Origin: Pseudomonas baltica
GTDB lineage: Bacteria; Pseudomonadota; Gammaproteobacteria; Pseudomonadales; Pseudomonadaceae
Direction of reading: 5' to 3'
NCBI RefSeq assembly: GCF_031880315.1
Contig: NZ_CP134771.1
Coordinates: 5,204,501 to 5,268,500, forward strand
DNA length: 64,000 bases
The notes beneath the pieces are model-generated. The model was given only the letters and a program-made list of their open reading frames with translations, was not told the origin of the DNA and made no database searches. The position numbers and the translations under genes were made by a program. Of this stretch, positions 22,206 to 31,815 are shown one piece after another (within the stretch, counting starts at the first letter, position 1; each line of letters begins with the position of its first letter).

Positions 22206-22520
22206 ATGATTCAAGAAACGAATTCCAAGGAGCTGCTGATAGGTGATCTGCGGGTTATATGCCGCGAACTCACGGTTATGCAGGTTCGCAAATGGCTTGA
22301 GGAAGCCAGTCAGCCGACCTCGCTGGATACCGTATCAGCAGTGCTTTTCAAGGATTGCACCATCAGTGACATCCTGCGAATGACTGACCTCACGGATGAG
22401 GCGATCGACCAATTGAGGCCTTCCCAGGTGGAGGTTGTGATTGACACCTGCAAGGGGCTGAACCCGCATTTTTTCGGCCTACTGGGGCGTCTGACAAATG
22501 CCCTCCAGGCCAGAGCCTGA
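22206..22520 (+). CDS. tail assembly chaperone G-like
   Basis: A 104-residue helical acidic protein with GGAGAG 8 bases before the ATG. It includes ELTVMQVRKWLEEASQ and DLTDEAIDQLRPSQVEVVIDTCKGLNPHFFGLLGRLTN. It is the gpG-type product of the tail assembly chaperone pair, made when no frameshift occurs. In lambda, gpG coats the tape measure during tail assembly. Confidence 0.82.
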   Translation: MIQETNSKELLIGDLRVICRELTVMQVRKWLEEASQPTSLDTVSAVLFKDCTISDILRMTDLTDEAIDQLRPSQVEVVIDTCKGLNPHFFGLLGRLTNALQARA

Positions 22521-22624
22521 AAAACCTCGACCGGTCATTGAACGCGTTGATCAAGCTGGGCCATTCCAACGCGTTTTACTACCCATGGTCCTATTACAGA
22601 GCAGCCATCGACGCCGCTAAGTGA
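22206..22624 (+). CDS. tail assembly chaperone GT-like, by -1 frameshift
   Basis: The slippery heptamer T TTT TTC (22469-22475) is in the correct phase in the G-like gene (codons 89-90 are TTT TTC). Reading -1 from there gives an open frame of 49 codons to a TGA at 22622-22624, with LKNLDRSLNALIKLGHSNAFYYPWSYY, which reads like a T domain. The fused product would be about 139 residues. The T part has no ribosome site of its own, and tape measure starts 6 bp later. This matches the lambda G/GT system. Confidence 0.75.
22469..22475 (+). promoter_or_regulatory. -1 ribosomal frameshift site
   Basis: TTTTTTC fits X XXY YYZ with the zero-frame codons TTT TTC. It lies 45 bases before the zero-frame stop. 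The -1 frame is open from here to 22624. Confidence 0.7.
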
Positions 22625-22630
22625 GTACTC

Positions 22631-25600
22631 GTGCGCGACATCGAACTGAAACTGACGGCGGATCTGGACTCGGCAACCAAGAATGTCGGCGGCTTCCGGA
22701 AAGAGTATGCCGAAATGGTTCGGGCGGTAGAGAAGCCCCTTCGCCAGATCAATTCGTTCCGAGAGCTCGAAAGCACTCTTGAGAAAACGGGTAGAGGCAT
22801 CACCACTGCGCGCGATGCTGTTCGGGCGTTGGGCGATCAGATGGCCGCCACGATCTCACCGACCCGGCAGTTGCAGAGCGAATATCGGGACTCCGTGAAC
22901 CAGCTGAAAGTCCTGGAGCGGCAGGAGCAAAGCCAGACGACTCAGTTGGGGCGGATGCGCAAGGAGCTTCAAGCCGCGGGAGTCGATACCCGGAATCTCT
23001 CTGGGGAACAGCGTCGGCTGCAGTCGGATCTTTCGCAAAAGCTTGTTGTTGGCCAGCGTGACAAGGGTATCCAAGATGCCCAGGTCAATCTGGGTATTGC
23101 CAAGTTCTCGAGCACCAGCGCTGAGATTGCGCGCTTGCAATCCGACTTTCAGTTGTTGCGTTCGACCGGGAAGCTTTCCGGCACCGAAATCGCGATCGCG
23201 CAGAACACGTTGCGCCAAAGCCTAGCGGCAGCGTCCGCGCAGACAGCCGAGCTTACTGGAGCCACCAAGATATGGAACACCAGCCTAAGCGATGTTCGGG
23301 GCCAGATCCTTGCCGGTGCTGTGGCGTTTGGCGGCTTTGCTCTTGCGGCCTCCAAGGGCTTTTCGACCTATGCCGATTTTGAGCAACAGATCGCTGCTAT
23401 CGGCACTATCACTGATTTGAGCGACAAGCAGCTATCCGGGCTTTCCCAAGGCATCCGTGGCCTGAGCCTAGATATGGGGAAGTCCGCCAAGGAGAGCGCC
23501 TCTGCAGTCTATGACCTGCTCGGTAGCGGTGTAGCAACAGCTGATGCCATGAAGGTGCTGGAGCAGTCGACCAAAGCCGCTGTGGCAGGGATGAGTGATA
23601 CGAAAACTGCCGCTGGCGTAGGTGTGTCGATCATCAACGCCTATGGCGAAAGCATGGACAACTTGGGCCTGCGATACGACCAGTTGTTCGTGGCCATCAA
23701 AGACGGTGTTGTCAGCTTCGACCAGCTCGCCGCTGGTCTTGGCCAGGTTCTGCCGACGGCGGCAGCCGCAGGCGTTAGCTTCTCGGAGGTTGGTGCAGCT
23801 ATTGCCAGGATGACTGTTCAAGGCATTCAGGCGCCGATTGCGATTACCGCCTTGCGCAGCGCCATCAACCAGCTTGCTTCGCCTGCCGTTGAGGCCAGAA
23901 AAGCCATGGGCAAGCTTGGGATCGAGTGGAAGGGCCTATCCGCCACGCTTGAGCAGATCGCTTCCAAAAAGCTTGGGTTTGATGCGCTTGCGCAGATCAT
24001 CCCTGAAACTGAAGGCCGAACTGCGATTTTGGCGCTGACCAAGGACTACGCCGGCTTCGTGAACCAAGTTAAAGATATGGAGGCGGCGGGCGGAACTACG
24101 GAAAGAGCTTACGAGAAGATGAGCAAGACCCCTCAGGCGCAAGTTGAAAAATTCAACGCTGCGTTGGAGGATCTAAATATATCGTTCGGCAAAGCTATTG
24201 CAGCCGGCCTCCCATTAGTGGCGTTGGCTCGGGATATCATCAATGCCTTCAATGGACTAAACGATAATCTAAAAACTGGGATTTTGAGCTTTGTCGCTTT
24301 TGGCGTCGGGGCAAAAGCTGTTGGTGCGGCTCTTTCTGCCGCGCGTTTGGCGTTCACGGTCCTTTCCGGTGGTACGGCGGTGGCGGCCGCGCAGCTTGGG
24401 CTGGCGGGGACTGCGATGGATTCAACGGCCGCAAAAGCGACAAAGCTGAATGGTGTTTTAAATTCCACTGCAGGTGGCATCGTCCGGGGAGGCTTGTATG
24501 GGATTTTGATATCCCAGCTGAGTCAGCTGTATGGCATGTACCAAGAGATGGAGGAGTTTAATCGCGTACAGAAGGAGACCGAGAAAGGCATCTCCGATCT
24601 GATCGCGAAAAATGTGCAATACAAAGACACGATAATATCTCAGCCGGCTGTTATTCAGGCGATGACGGAAGCTGAGAGAAAGTCATACGTCGAGCGCCTG
24701 AGAAACGCGCAGACCTACTACTCGAAGCTTGCCGAGCAAATAAGCAGGGCCGACGCAGAAAAGAATGGGGGTTCTGGTCCGGTCGATCCAGATGCGCTCG
24801 CAGCTGCAAGAAAAGCGCGCGAATATGGCAAGGCGCTTGAGCAGGAAACATCGTACGAGAAAGAACGCGTCGCGGCCGCTGAGGCCAATAGCAAAGAACT
24901 GGTGACGATCCAGACCAACCTGCAAACAGATCTGAAAACCCAGCTTGATAAGCAGGTAGCCGCCGAAAGGACTGCGTTGGCCGCTGTGAAAAAGGCCAAG
25001 AAAGATCAGCTCGATACGCAGAAAAAATACGCTGCAGCTATTGCGGATCTCAATTCGTCTGGCGATAAAGAAGCAAGCTACGGCGCAGCGCAGGACCTAA
25101 AGGTTAGCGCTCAGCAGTCTCTGCGCGCTGGCGATACCACTGCCGCGAAAAAGAAAGCCGATGATGCCCTGAAAATGCTTCAAAGCCTGGCCCAATCAGG
25201 TGAAAACACCTATGGGTTTGAAGGCTTCATGAAGGAGCTTCAGAGTATTGAAACTGCGGCCGACAAAATCAATTTGGATAAGGCCGAAGACAGTTTCAAA
25301 ACTGCTACGGACAAGGTCAAGGCTCTAAAGGCGGAAATTGCCGACCTGAAAGTAATCACGATCACGCCGCAGTTATCAGAGGAGGCCTTGGCCAAGGTCA
25401 AAAAGCAGCTCAGGGACCTCCAGCTGTCGCTTGGCCAACAGCCATCTCCCGAGCTCGGGGTAGCGACAGGAACCAACTTGGCCAATGATTTGGTCAAAAA
25501 GGTAAGCAGCACGACTTCGACTGATCAAACGGCTACGCCAGTGACGGCGGTTCAGCCGAAGAAACTTTCTTATGTGCCTGGCAAAGATAGCTACTCGCAG

Positions 25601-26272
25601 GATGAGCTGGGAGTTAAGGTCCAACCGGTTGTGGCTCCTGGCGCGCCAGCCTCCATCGAGGATCAAATCGACGATCAGGGCGATATCCCGGTTGAAGTCG
25701 ATCCGGTGGCGCCGGCTGACTCCACCGACGACCTTGATGTTCCGGTGCAGACGGAACTGGATCAAAGCTCCGTTTCCGAGACGCAGGCCGCTGTTTCAGT
25801 AATGGCTGAGGACCTTCGGAAGCGGTTGACGGTGCCCGTAAGCGTTGTCGCTACCTCGTCCGGGGATCTGGCTTCGAACACCTCAAGCGATTCGACTGTG
25901 CCGGGGTTTGCCTCCGGTGACATGGTTCGCGGTCCCGGTACCGGCACAAGCGATAGCATTCTCGCCCGGTTATCCAATGGTGAGTTTGTCGTTCGTGCAG
26001 CGGCAGTCAGGCATTACGGAACTGATCTCTTGCGATCGATAAACCAGCGTAGCCTTCCAGGGTTTGCGGTGGGCGGAGAGGTCGGCGCGAGGCTCGCTCC
26101 AAGTGTTTCTGCGCCAAGCCAAGCGCTTCTCGATATGGCAAATCCCCAAGCCTCCGAATCTCTTGGAAGCTTTACGCTGAACATGGGTGGGGAGACGTAC
26201 CAGCTGCAGGCCCCACAGCAAGATTTCCAGCGGTTGATACGGAATCAGCGGATCAAGTACGGAAAGTCTTGA
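22631..26272 (+). CDS. tail tape measure protein
   Basis: A 1213-residue protein, starting with GTG. The N-terminal 200 residues are coiled-coil rich. Residues about 215-560 contain the TP901-type tape-measure core (SDKQLSGLSQGIRGLSLDMGK, SVYDLLGSGVATADAMKVLEQS-like text, FDQLAAGLGQVLPTAAAAGVSF). Hydrophobic segments lie near 590-640. The C-terminal half is again helical and then low-complexity with proline/aspartate. The C-terminal GFASGDMVRGPGTGTSDSI and GFAVGGEV blocks are typical. Length sets tail length, roughly 180 nm at 0.15 nm per residue. Confidence 0.95.
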   Translation: MRDIELKLTADLDSATKNVGGFRKEYAEMVRAVEKPLRQINSFRELESTLEKTGRGITTARDAVRALGDQMAATISPTRQLQSEYRDSVNQLKVLERQEQSQTTQLGRMRKELQAAGVDTRNLSGEQRRLQSDLSQKLVVGQRDKGIQDAQVNLGIAKFSSTSAEIARLQSDFQLLRSTGKLSGTEIAIAQNTLRQSLAAASAQTAELTGATKIWNTSLSDVRGQILAGAVAFGGFALAASKGFSTYADFEQQIAAIGTITDLSDKQLSGLSQGIRGLSLDMGKSAKESASAVYDLLGSGVATADAMKVLEQSTKAAVAGMSDTKTAAGVGVSIINAYGESMDNLGLRYDQLFVAIKDGVVSFDQLAAGLGQVLPTAAAAGVSFSEVGAAIARMTVQGIQAPIAITALRSAINQLASPAVEARKAMGKLGIEWKGLSATLEQIASKKLGFDALAQIIPETEGRTAILALTKDYAGFVNQVKDMEAAGGTTERAYEKMSKTPQAQVEKFNAALEDLNISFGKAIAAGLPLVALARDIINAFNGLNDNLKTGILSFVAFGVGAKAVGAALSAARLAFTVLSGGTAVAAAQLGLAGTAMDSTAAKATKLNGVLNSTAGGIVRGGLYGILISQLSQLYGMYQEMEEFNRVQKETEKGISDLIAKNVQYKDTIISQPAVIQAMTEAERKSYVERLRNAQTYYSKLAEQISRADAEKNGGSGPVDPDALAAARKAREYGKALEQETSYEKERVAAAEANSKELVTIQTNLQTDLKTQLDKQVAAERTALAAVKKAKKDQLDTQKKYAAAIADLNSSGDKEASYGAAQDLKVSAQQSLRAGDTTAAKKKADDALKMLQSLAQSGENTYGFEGFMKELQSIETAADKINLDKAEDSFKTATDKVKALKAEIADLKVITITPQLSEEALAKVKKQLRDLQLSLGQQPSPELGVATGTNLANDLVKKVSSTTSTDQTATPVTAVQPKKLSYVPGKDSYSQDELGVKVQPVVAPGAPASIEDQIDDQGDIPVEVDPVAPADSTDDLDVPVQTELDQSSVSETQAAVSVMAEDLRKRLTVPVSVVATSSGDLASNTSSDSTVPGFASGDMVRGPGTGTSDSILARLSNGEFVVRAAAVRHYGTDLLRSINQRSLPGFAVGGEVGARLAPSVSAPSQALLDMANPQASESLGSFTLNMGGETYQLQAPQQDFQRLIRNQRIKYGKS

Positions 26273-26303
26273 TCCATAACGGAGTGATTACTTCGCTCAG
26301 CAG

Positions 26304-26324
26304 ACCCGCTTCGGCGGGTTTTTT
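26304..26324 (+). terminator. terminator after tape measure gene
   Basis: ACCCGC-TTCG-GCGGGT, a stable stem with a UUCG tetraloop, followed by TTTTTC. Confidence 0.8.
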
Positions 26325-26341
26325 CATTTCTGGAGTAATGG

Positions 26342-26851
26342 ATGAGCCTTCCATTGGTGACCTTGGGCGGTATCCCCATTGTTCTGCACGCTGGCGCGCC
26401 CGATCAGTCGGACACGCCGCTATTGGGTGAATCTGTCATTCGTCTGTCCGACGGTACCGGCGTCAAGATGACCCACTGGGGCAAATCGGCCGGCACCATC
26501 AGCGGCCAAGGCTGGATGCCCCCCGGGCTGGACGGCCTTGACTACAGCCAGCCGCTTGAGCTTCGGCTCACGTCGCAAGAGAGCATCGTCGGCGATGCGC
26601 GCGAGTTCGCACTCACCAGCACGCCGCGCGATGACCAGGCGCCATGGGCATTTGCCCTGGTCGGGACGCAGTGGGTCGAAACGGGCTGCAGCTTTGTTTC
26701 TGACGTGGCCACTGCCGATCTGGTGGTGGGCGCCTCGAAGTACATGGTGCATTGGATGCCGATTTACAGCGTCTTCGCCAGCAAGCCCCCAAAAACACAA
26801 AGTTCCGGCCAAGGCAGTTTCGGCTGGACCATCACCTGGGAAGAAGTCTGA
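26342..26851 (+). CDS. minor tail protein of unknown role, 169 aa
   Basis: A 169-residue protein after the tape measure gene, with TGGAG before the ATG. It starts SLPLVTLGGIPIVLHAGAPDQSD and contains WGKSAGTISGQGWMPPGLDGLDY and HWMPIYSVFASKPPKTQ. It looks beta-rich. The position (first gene after tape measure) is where distal tail components are encoded. It overlaps the next start (TGATG). No family name is known to me. Confidence 0.65.
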   Translation: MSLPLVTLGGIPIVLHAGAPDQSDTPLLGESVIRLSDGTGVKMTHWGKSAGTISGQGWMPPGLDGLDYSQPLELRLTSQESIVGDAREFALTSTPRDDQAPWAFALVGTQWVETGCSFVSDVATADLVVGASKYMVHWMPIYSVFASKPPKTQSSGQGSFGWTITWEEV

Positions 26852-28596
26852 TGCTCAACGGCGGCCCTATCAATTCTGGCCCGCTCAACGGTCTCGGCAG
26901 CCAGACTTCTGGCTCGGGCGTTACGCAGCCGATCGTGCCCGGACTCGCATTTCGCTGGCAGCTTCGTGTCATGGTCGGCGACGTCGATATGAGCAGCAGG
27001 CTCTCGGGTCAGGTCACTGTCGACCGAGAGCGGGGCGCTGCGGGCGTGGCCAGCTTCACGTTGCAGCTGACTGCTGGCGCGGTCCTGCCCATGGACTGGG
27101 TCGGCCGGGTGGTGACTATCGATTACGAGACAACCTCTTCGGGTGTCTCCATCGCGAAGCGTCGGTTTACCGGGCGTATCGTCACGACAGAATGGGGCTC
27201 GCTGACGCGCCTGCTGGTGTGCAACTGTGGCGACCAGCTGCAGCAGCGCATCGAGAAACTCAGCGTGGCGGCGGTGGACGAGCTCATCCCGTCCTACTGG
27301 TCTTTGGAAGTGTTCGAAGATCCTGAAGGCCGTAGCCGATGGGACTATGCGCAAGAGCGTTTAACCGCGGTGCAATCCAGCCTGGACTCATCCGCCGATG
27401 GCGATCTGCGGCTGAGCACCTGGTATGCATCAGATGCCGCTGACTTCACCTTCGGCGCCGGCACCACCGTGTATGACTCAGTTCAGGTGAGCTACGCGGA
27501 TTTGACCAGCCTCACCAACACAGTGATCGTCGATGCGAGCTATCGGTTCTCGCGCCTCAAGCAGCTGAATCAGCTTTACAGCTGGAGGCACCCTGATACG
27601 GATGGCTTCACCGGCACCCAGGGCTTTTGCTTATGGCGTCCGGACAGCACCGAGTTGCCCGACGTGGCGATGATCAAAGAGGCGTCCAGCAGCGCGGGGC
27701 TCACGATCGCGAGCGTGCCAGACTGGTACCGCGTGATTCTCAGCACGCCCGATCCCTGCGGCAACGGCCAACCTTGGGTCAACAACTACGCAGATCTCCT
27801 GCTGGGCTTCACCCTGACCGGTGCGCGCCGCTGGGCCCAGGCGGTGACCGAGAACTACACCATGACGGTGGTGGCGCAGACCAGCGTCGACCAGGCCGGC
27901 GAGGTGATCAGCCGCGAATCGCTGTCGATCGAGTACACCAACGATCTGGCCGACAACTGGGAAAGCACGGCCTTCGGAATTGATGCCACCGGCGCGGACC
28001 CGGGCAGCAATGGCCACGTCGATGAACGGGACGAGGTTCAGCGGGCGTCGGCCTTTGAGTGCCTGCTGGCGCAGGCCAAGACAACGATCATCGCAGCGCA
28101 CAGCGCCACGAAGATCAGTTGGGAGGTGCCCACCAGCATGGCCATGGATATCGACCTGGTGCACACGCTGGCTATCGCGGATCAAGGTATAGGTGCCCGC
28201 GCGCGTTGCTGCCACGTGTACGACACGTTCGACCTTGCCGCCGGCACAGCCCTCACCACGCTGACTATCGCGGTCATGCGCGGCGGTGGCGACGTCAGTG
28301 ATCCACTGGCAGCGCCGGCCTTCGTGGTGGAGCCGCAACCTGAACCAGAAGCGGCGAACCCGCCAGGCGCGAACCTACCGACCCAGCTCGGCGGCAAGAA
28401 AAGTTCGCCGGTGTATGACGACGCTGTCGATGGCTTCGCCGGCAACTACGACAACGCTGACCCGACGCTTCCGGTCTTCACGCGACGGTTTCAGATCACC
28501 GCTACCGAGATCGCCGACGTGGACCGGGACGAAAAGACGGTTCCCATCGCCACGACTTATCGCGTCGCGGTGCCGAACGATTACCTGGAGCTCTAG
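26851..28596 (+). CDS. large tail tip/hub-type protein, 581 aa
   Basis: A 581-residue protein whose ATG overlaps the previous stop. The N-terminal region LRVMVGDVDMSSRLSGQVTVDRERGAAGVASFTLQL...GRVVTIDYE resembles the gp27-type hub fold found in tail tips and baseplates. The middle part is beta-rich with many tryptophans. The C-terminal 90 residues are proline-rich and then beta. It probably forms the tail tip together with neighbours. The hub assignment is inference from pattern and position. Confidence 0.6.
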   Translation: MLNGGPINSGPLNGLGSQTSGSGVTQPIVPGLAFRWQLRVMVGDVDMSSRLSGQVTVDRERGAAGVASFTLQLTAGAVLPMDWVGRVVTIDYETTSSGVSIAKRRFTGRIVTTEWGSLTRLLVCNCGDQLQQRIEKLSVAAVDELIPSYWSLEVFEDPEGRSRWDYAQERLTAVQSSLDSSADGDLRLSTWYASDAADFTFGAGTTVYDSVQVSYADLTSLTNTVIVDASYRFSRLKQLNQLYSWRHPDTDGFTGTQGFCLWRPDSTELPDVAMIKEASSSAGLTIASVPDWYRVILSTPDPCGNGQPWVNNYADLLLGFTLTGARRWAQAVTENYTMTVVAQTSVDQAGEVISRESLSIEYTNDLADNWESTAFGIDATGADPGSNGHVDERDEVQRASAFECLLAQAKTTIIAAHSATKISWEVPTSMAMDIDLVHTLAIADQGIGARARCCHVYDTFDLAAGTALTTLTIAVMRGGGDVSDPLAAPAFVVEPQPEPEAANPPGANLPTQLGGKKSSPVYDDAVDGFAGNYDNADPTLPVFTRRFQITATEIADVDRDEKTVPIATTYRVAVPNDYLEL

Positions 28597-28599
28597 ACC

Positions 28600-28989
28600 A
28601 TGTCCCTGGAAAGCGAACGCCGTGCGATTGGCACGGCCATTGAGGCCGAGCGCCGCGGCTCGGGCAACCAAATTGCCAGCGACCTCGATCGCCTTAGCGG
28701 GGTCACCCGCAAGCTCACGGCCCTGTCGCTGCTCCCGTCCAAGGGCACGCTCACGGCAAAGAAAGGTGTAGGGACGTGGGACCCAGCCAACGTACCGAGC
28801 ACGGGCGGCGGCATTGCCAGCCCGCTGTCCGAAACGGATTACACGGTGCGCGAGTACTGGCCCAAAGGGCTGTTGAGCAGCGACGGCTTGTTCAATATCC
28901 CCGCCCTGAAAACACTGAAGATGACCGACAACGACGGCGCCGAGGTGATCTTGAACTTTGCGCAGCCGGTCACGGCCTCGACGCCATAG
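28600..28989 (+). CDS. tail-region hypothetical protein, 129 aa
   Basis: A 129-residue protein 3 bp after the hub-type gene. The N-terminal 45 residues are helical and charged (ESERRAIGTAIEAERRGSGN). The rest reads SPLSETDYTVREYWPKGLLSSDGLFNIPALKTLKMTD. It is likely a small tail-tip component. No family is recognised. Confidence 0.6.
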   Translation: MSLESERRAIGTAIEAERRGSGNQIASDLDRLSGVTRKLTALSLLPSKGTLTAKKGVGTWDPANVPSTGGGIASPLSETDYTVREYWPKGLLSSDGLFNIPALKTLKMTDNDGAEVILNFAQPVTASTP

Positions 28990-28998
28990 GAGCTGTGA

Positions 28999-29436
28999 AT
29001 GCGCTTTATCAACAACTGGATCACTCAGCTTTCGAACCCTATGACGGCCGCCACGGCGTCGCTGCCTATCCCAGCGGCAGCGCTGGAACGCCTCGGCGAT
29101 GGGGAGTACCTGCTGACGCTGGTGAACTCTGCCAACCCGGTACAGCAGAACGACTGGGAGGTCGTGAAGGCGACGGTGGCCGGTGGGGCGGTGACTGTTG
29201 CTCGCGGGCAAGAGGGCACCACTGCCCAGTCATGGCCGCCGGCAACGATTGTCTATTGCGGGATCACGGCGGGAACGCTGATGCAGATCAACGCGGCGAT
29301 CGAGGCCTTGTCTGCTCGGGTGACGGCGCTCGAAGGCGACGGTGGGGGCGGAACGCCTTCGCCGGACGGCGGCTTGGTGGATTCGGATGGCAACACCTTG
29401 GTCGATGACCAGGGCAATCAACTTTCAGGGGCATAG
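28999..29436 (+). CDS. tail-region hypothetical protein, 145 aa
   Basis: A 145-residue protein with AGGAG 8 bases before its ATG. It begins MRFINNWITQLSNPMTAATASL and has ERLGDGEYLLTLVNSANPVQQNDWEVVKATVAGGAVTVARGQEGTTAQSW, a beta-rich block common in phage tail proteins. The C-terminal 50 residues have a short coiled coil (AIEALSARVTALEG) and a Gly/Asp-rich tail. Probably structural. Confidence 0.65.
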   Translation: MRFINNWITQLSNPMTAATASLPIPAAALERLGDGEYLLTLVNSANPVQQNDWEVVKATVAGGAVTVARGQEGTTAQSWPPATIVYCGITAGTLMQINAAIEALSARVTALEGDGGGGTPSPDGGLVDSDGNTLVDDQGNQLSGA

Positions 29437-29437
29437 C

Positions 29438-30250
29438 ATGGCAAGCGTTCAACACATCGTCACTGGCATTACCAACCCCACCAGCTCGCCCCCAAGCGTA
29501 GGCGCGCACTACATCAACACCTCGACCGGGCAAAAGTGGCTTGCTTCGGGTACCAACCTGGTGGCCGATTGGGGACTGCCGTTGCCTGGCACTGCGCAGA
29601 TCTCCGGCACCGACGTGAGCGAGTTCACCTTGCCCACCGACGGCACCGTGTCGATTTGGCGTGTTACCGGTGCGCTGGACCGGGTTTTAATCTTTCCAGC
29701 CCTACAGACGCCCGGGCTTTATACAGTCGAGCTGATTGCCGAGAACGTACAAGCCTCTGCGCTTTCATTGATCGTGGCCCACCCCGATGGGGGCGGGCTG
29801 GTCAATTTCAGCAATCTGCCGGTGAAGCCCGCCGAGAGCAAATATTTCAAGTTTCATTGCTGGGTGGGCGCTGACGGATACCCCTATTGGACGTTGGTGG
29901 AAAGCGGCTCGCTCAGTGCCTCGTATGAGGCGGTGACGGATGTTACCAACGCGACCGTAGATCTTGTCTACGATGCCTCTCAGCCGCTGACGTACTGGAC
30001 TATCTCAGACGCCACGGCGCGTTCGATCTCGTTTCCGTCGTTGAGTACCTACTACACCGCAACGCGTGATTTGGTGATAAGGAACGACTCTAGCAGCGCG
30101 GTGACAATCACCGTTTCCGGCAATGGGCAACCGCTGAAGGACAACACGTCGTTGAACATTCCAGCCAACAGCGCGGTCATGTATCGCCTGGCGTATTACA
30201 CCGGCTCGGGTGTCCGGCGCTGGAGCATTATGTCCACAACCGTTCTGTAG
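29438..30250 (+). CDS. tail fibre-type hypothetical protein, 270 aa
   Basis: A 270-residue beta-rich protein starting 1 bp after the previous stop. It has a short helical start and then many Ser/Thr/Val alternations (SALSLIVAHPDGGGLVNFSNLPV, SSSAVTITVSGNGQPLKDNTSLNIPANSAVMYRLAYY), as in fibre or receptor-binding proteins. No family is recognised. Confidence 0.6.
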   Translation: MASVQHIVTGITNPTSSPPSVGAHYINTSTGQKWLASGTNLVADWGLPLPGTAQISGTDVSEFTLPTDGTVSIWRVTGALDRVLIFPALQTPGLYTVELIAENVQASALSLIVAHPDGGGLVNFSNLPVKPAESKYFKFHCWVGADGYPYWTLVESGSLSASYEAVTDVTNATVDLVYDASQPLTYWTISDATARSISFPSLSTYYTATRDLVIRNDSSSAVTITVSGNGQPLKDNTSLNIPANSAVMYRLAYYTGSGVRRWSIMSTTVL

Positions 30251-30257
30251 GTGACCT

Positions 30258-31787
30258 ATGCAGCGCACTCTGGTCTGGCCCTGGCACGGACGCATAAAGA
30301 ACGGATCGCTCGTCCTGCCGAACGGTGAGGAGCGGCAGTATGCGGGGCTTTCTACTTCCGTTACGGCGGCCTTTGGCCCGGGCGACAACCATCGGATCGT
30401 CGTAACGGGTATCGAGCCGCTCAGCGCCGAGGAGGAAGCACGTACGCCGATAGGCGGCGAGTACTGGGCAGGGCGGGCATTGTCCACAGCGGGCATTTTG
30501 TACAACCAGCAAATCGGTTGGATTTACCAGGCGAAAGATGGCAACCGCTGGGCTGTGAACTTCGGCACCCGGACGATATCTGCCGCGTCGTCAACGTTTT
30601 CGCTGGTGTTCACCCGCTTCGGCGAGTTCGGGAGTCCGGCGGAGACCTTTACCCGGTCGTTCAGCGCGCCGATCGGCCAGTTGTCGGCCAAGGACCGAGC
30701 CAAGTTTTCTGTAGAGCTTGGTGGTCAGAGCAACGTCACTATGCGGCTCCATGCTGTCAGCGATACCGGGCAGAACGTGGTGCTTGCCTGGATGGCCTAC
30801 AACAACGAAGGACAGGCCAGTATCGACTCGATGCCGCGGGCCTATGCATTCCTGAAGCTCTCTCTAGATGGAAGCATGGAAGGGCTGCTGGTTACCCAGG
30901 ATCTGCTCTACGGGCCCGATCAAGTTCGTGTGGATGGCGATTACCCAAACCAGTCCTATTACTCGATCGAGTCCGCTGGCAGCACCATGATTGAAAAGGA
31001 TCGCGAGCCGATTGTTGATGAAAACGGCGCGGAGGTTGGCCATACGGTCACCTACGAATACAGCACCGAGGTCACGCTCAAGTCTCAGCCGAACGCAGGG
31101 CTGTACTTCTTCCCCGGGCCGGTGGAGTTCACACGCTTGCAATCGTGGATTGTGGCCGTGGGATTTGTGGGCGAGGAGCCTATGCCGTGCACCCTGAAAT
31201 GTTCGCTCTCCGCTTCACGGTCGATGGTGAGCCTTAACTGGGTCACCGATACGGATCAAATCCAGCGCGAGTTCAACACGGGGCATATCGATATCGTACA
31301 GCCTGGCGCGGGGCATATTGCCGGTGGCGGCAGTAGTGGCGGATCACTCAACGTGTCGTGGGAGTCGGCTGGGACGACCTGGGCAAAGTCCATAACGTTC
31401 TCGACAGTTAGCCAGGTGGAAAACGATACCGTCACGAATTTGCAGATCTTCGACGGTGAAGAAAACACTTACCCCAACCAGGGATATGGCGCCGTCGGTT
31501 TCTTGGGCGACGGCAGCCTCTGGACGGATGAGGCCAACAAAGTGTTGGTCTCTTCCGGGCTTGGCATTTCCATTCGCCAATGGAAATTTGATTTTTACAG
31601 CAACAATCTGCTGGGCCTTTCATACCGGAAGAATACTGAGGCCTACCAGTTCATCGGTGGACTGACCATCGACGGGCTGGTCGCACAGGCCGGCGCGTAC
31701 CCATCGACCGTGCGCAACTACGGCAGTTATCACCCCTTTTCTCAGCAGTTGGTTATCGGTTCAAGCACACCGGTCAACTGGGTCTAA
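30258..31787 (+). CDS. large tail protein of unknown role, 509 aa
   Basis: A 509-residue protein beginning MQRTLVWPWHGRIKNGSLVLP. It is rich in Gly, Ser and Tyr and predicted beta-structured, with repeated short strands (FSVELGGQSNVTMRLHAVSDTGQNVVLAW; TVTYEYSTEVTLKSQPNAGLYFF). It is probably part of the tail tip or fibre. It is the largest gene without any recognisable family in the tail cluster. Confidence 0.6.
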   Translation: MQRTLVWPWHGRIKNGSLVLPNGEERQYAGLSTSVTAAFGPGDNHRIVVTGIEPLSAEEEARTPIGGEYWAGRALSTAGILYNQQIGWIYQAKDGNRWAVNFGTRTISAASSTFSLVFTRFGEFGSPAETFTRSFSAPIGQLSAKDRAKFSVELGGQSNVTMRLHAVSDTGQNVVLAWMAYNNEGQASIDSMPRAYAFLKLSLDGSMEGLLVTQDLLYGPDQVRVDGDYPNQSYYSIESAGSTMIEKDREPIVDENGAEVGHTVTYEYSTEVTLKSQPNAGLYFFPGPVEFTRLQSWIVAVGFVGEEPMPCTLKCSLSASRSMVSLNWVTDTDQIQREFNTGHIDIVQPGAGHIAGGGSSGGSLNVSWESAGTTWAKSITFSTVSQVENDTVTNLQIFDGEENTYPNQGYGAVGFLGDGSLWTDEANKVLVSSGLGISIRQWKFDFYSNNLLGLSYRKNTEAYQFIGGLTIDGLVAQAGAYPSTVRNYGSYHPFSQQLVIGSSTPVNWV

Positions 31788-31815
31788 AACATCCCTGAAC
31801 AAGGAGCAGCCAGCC

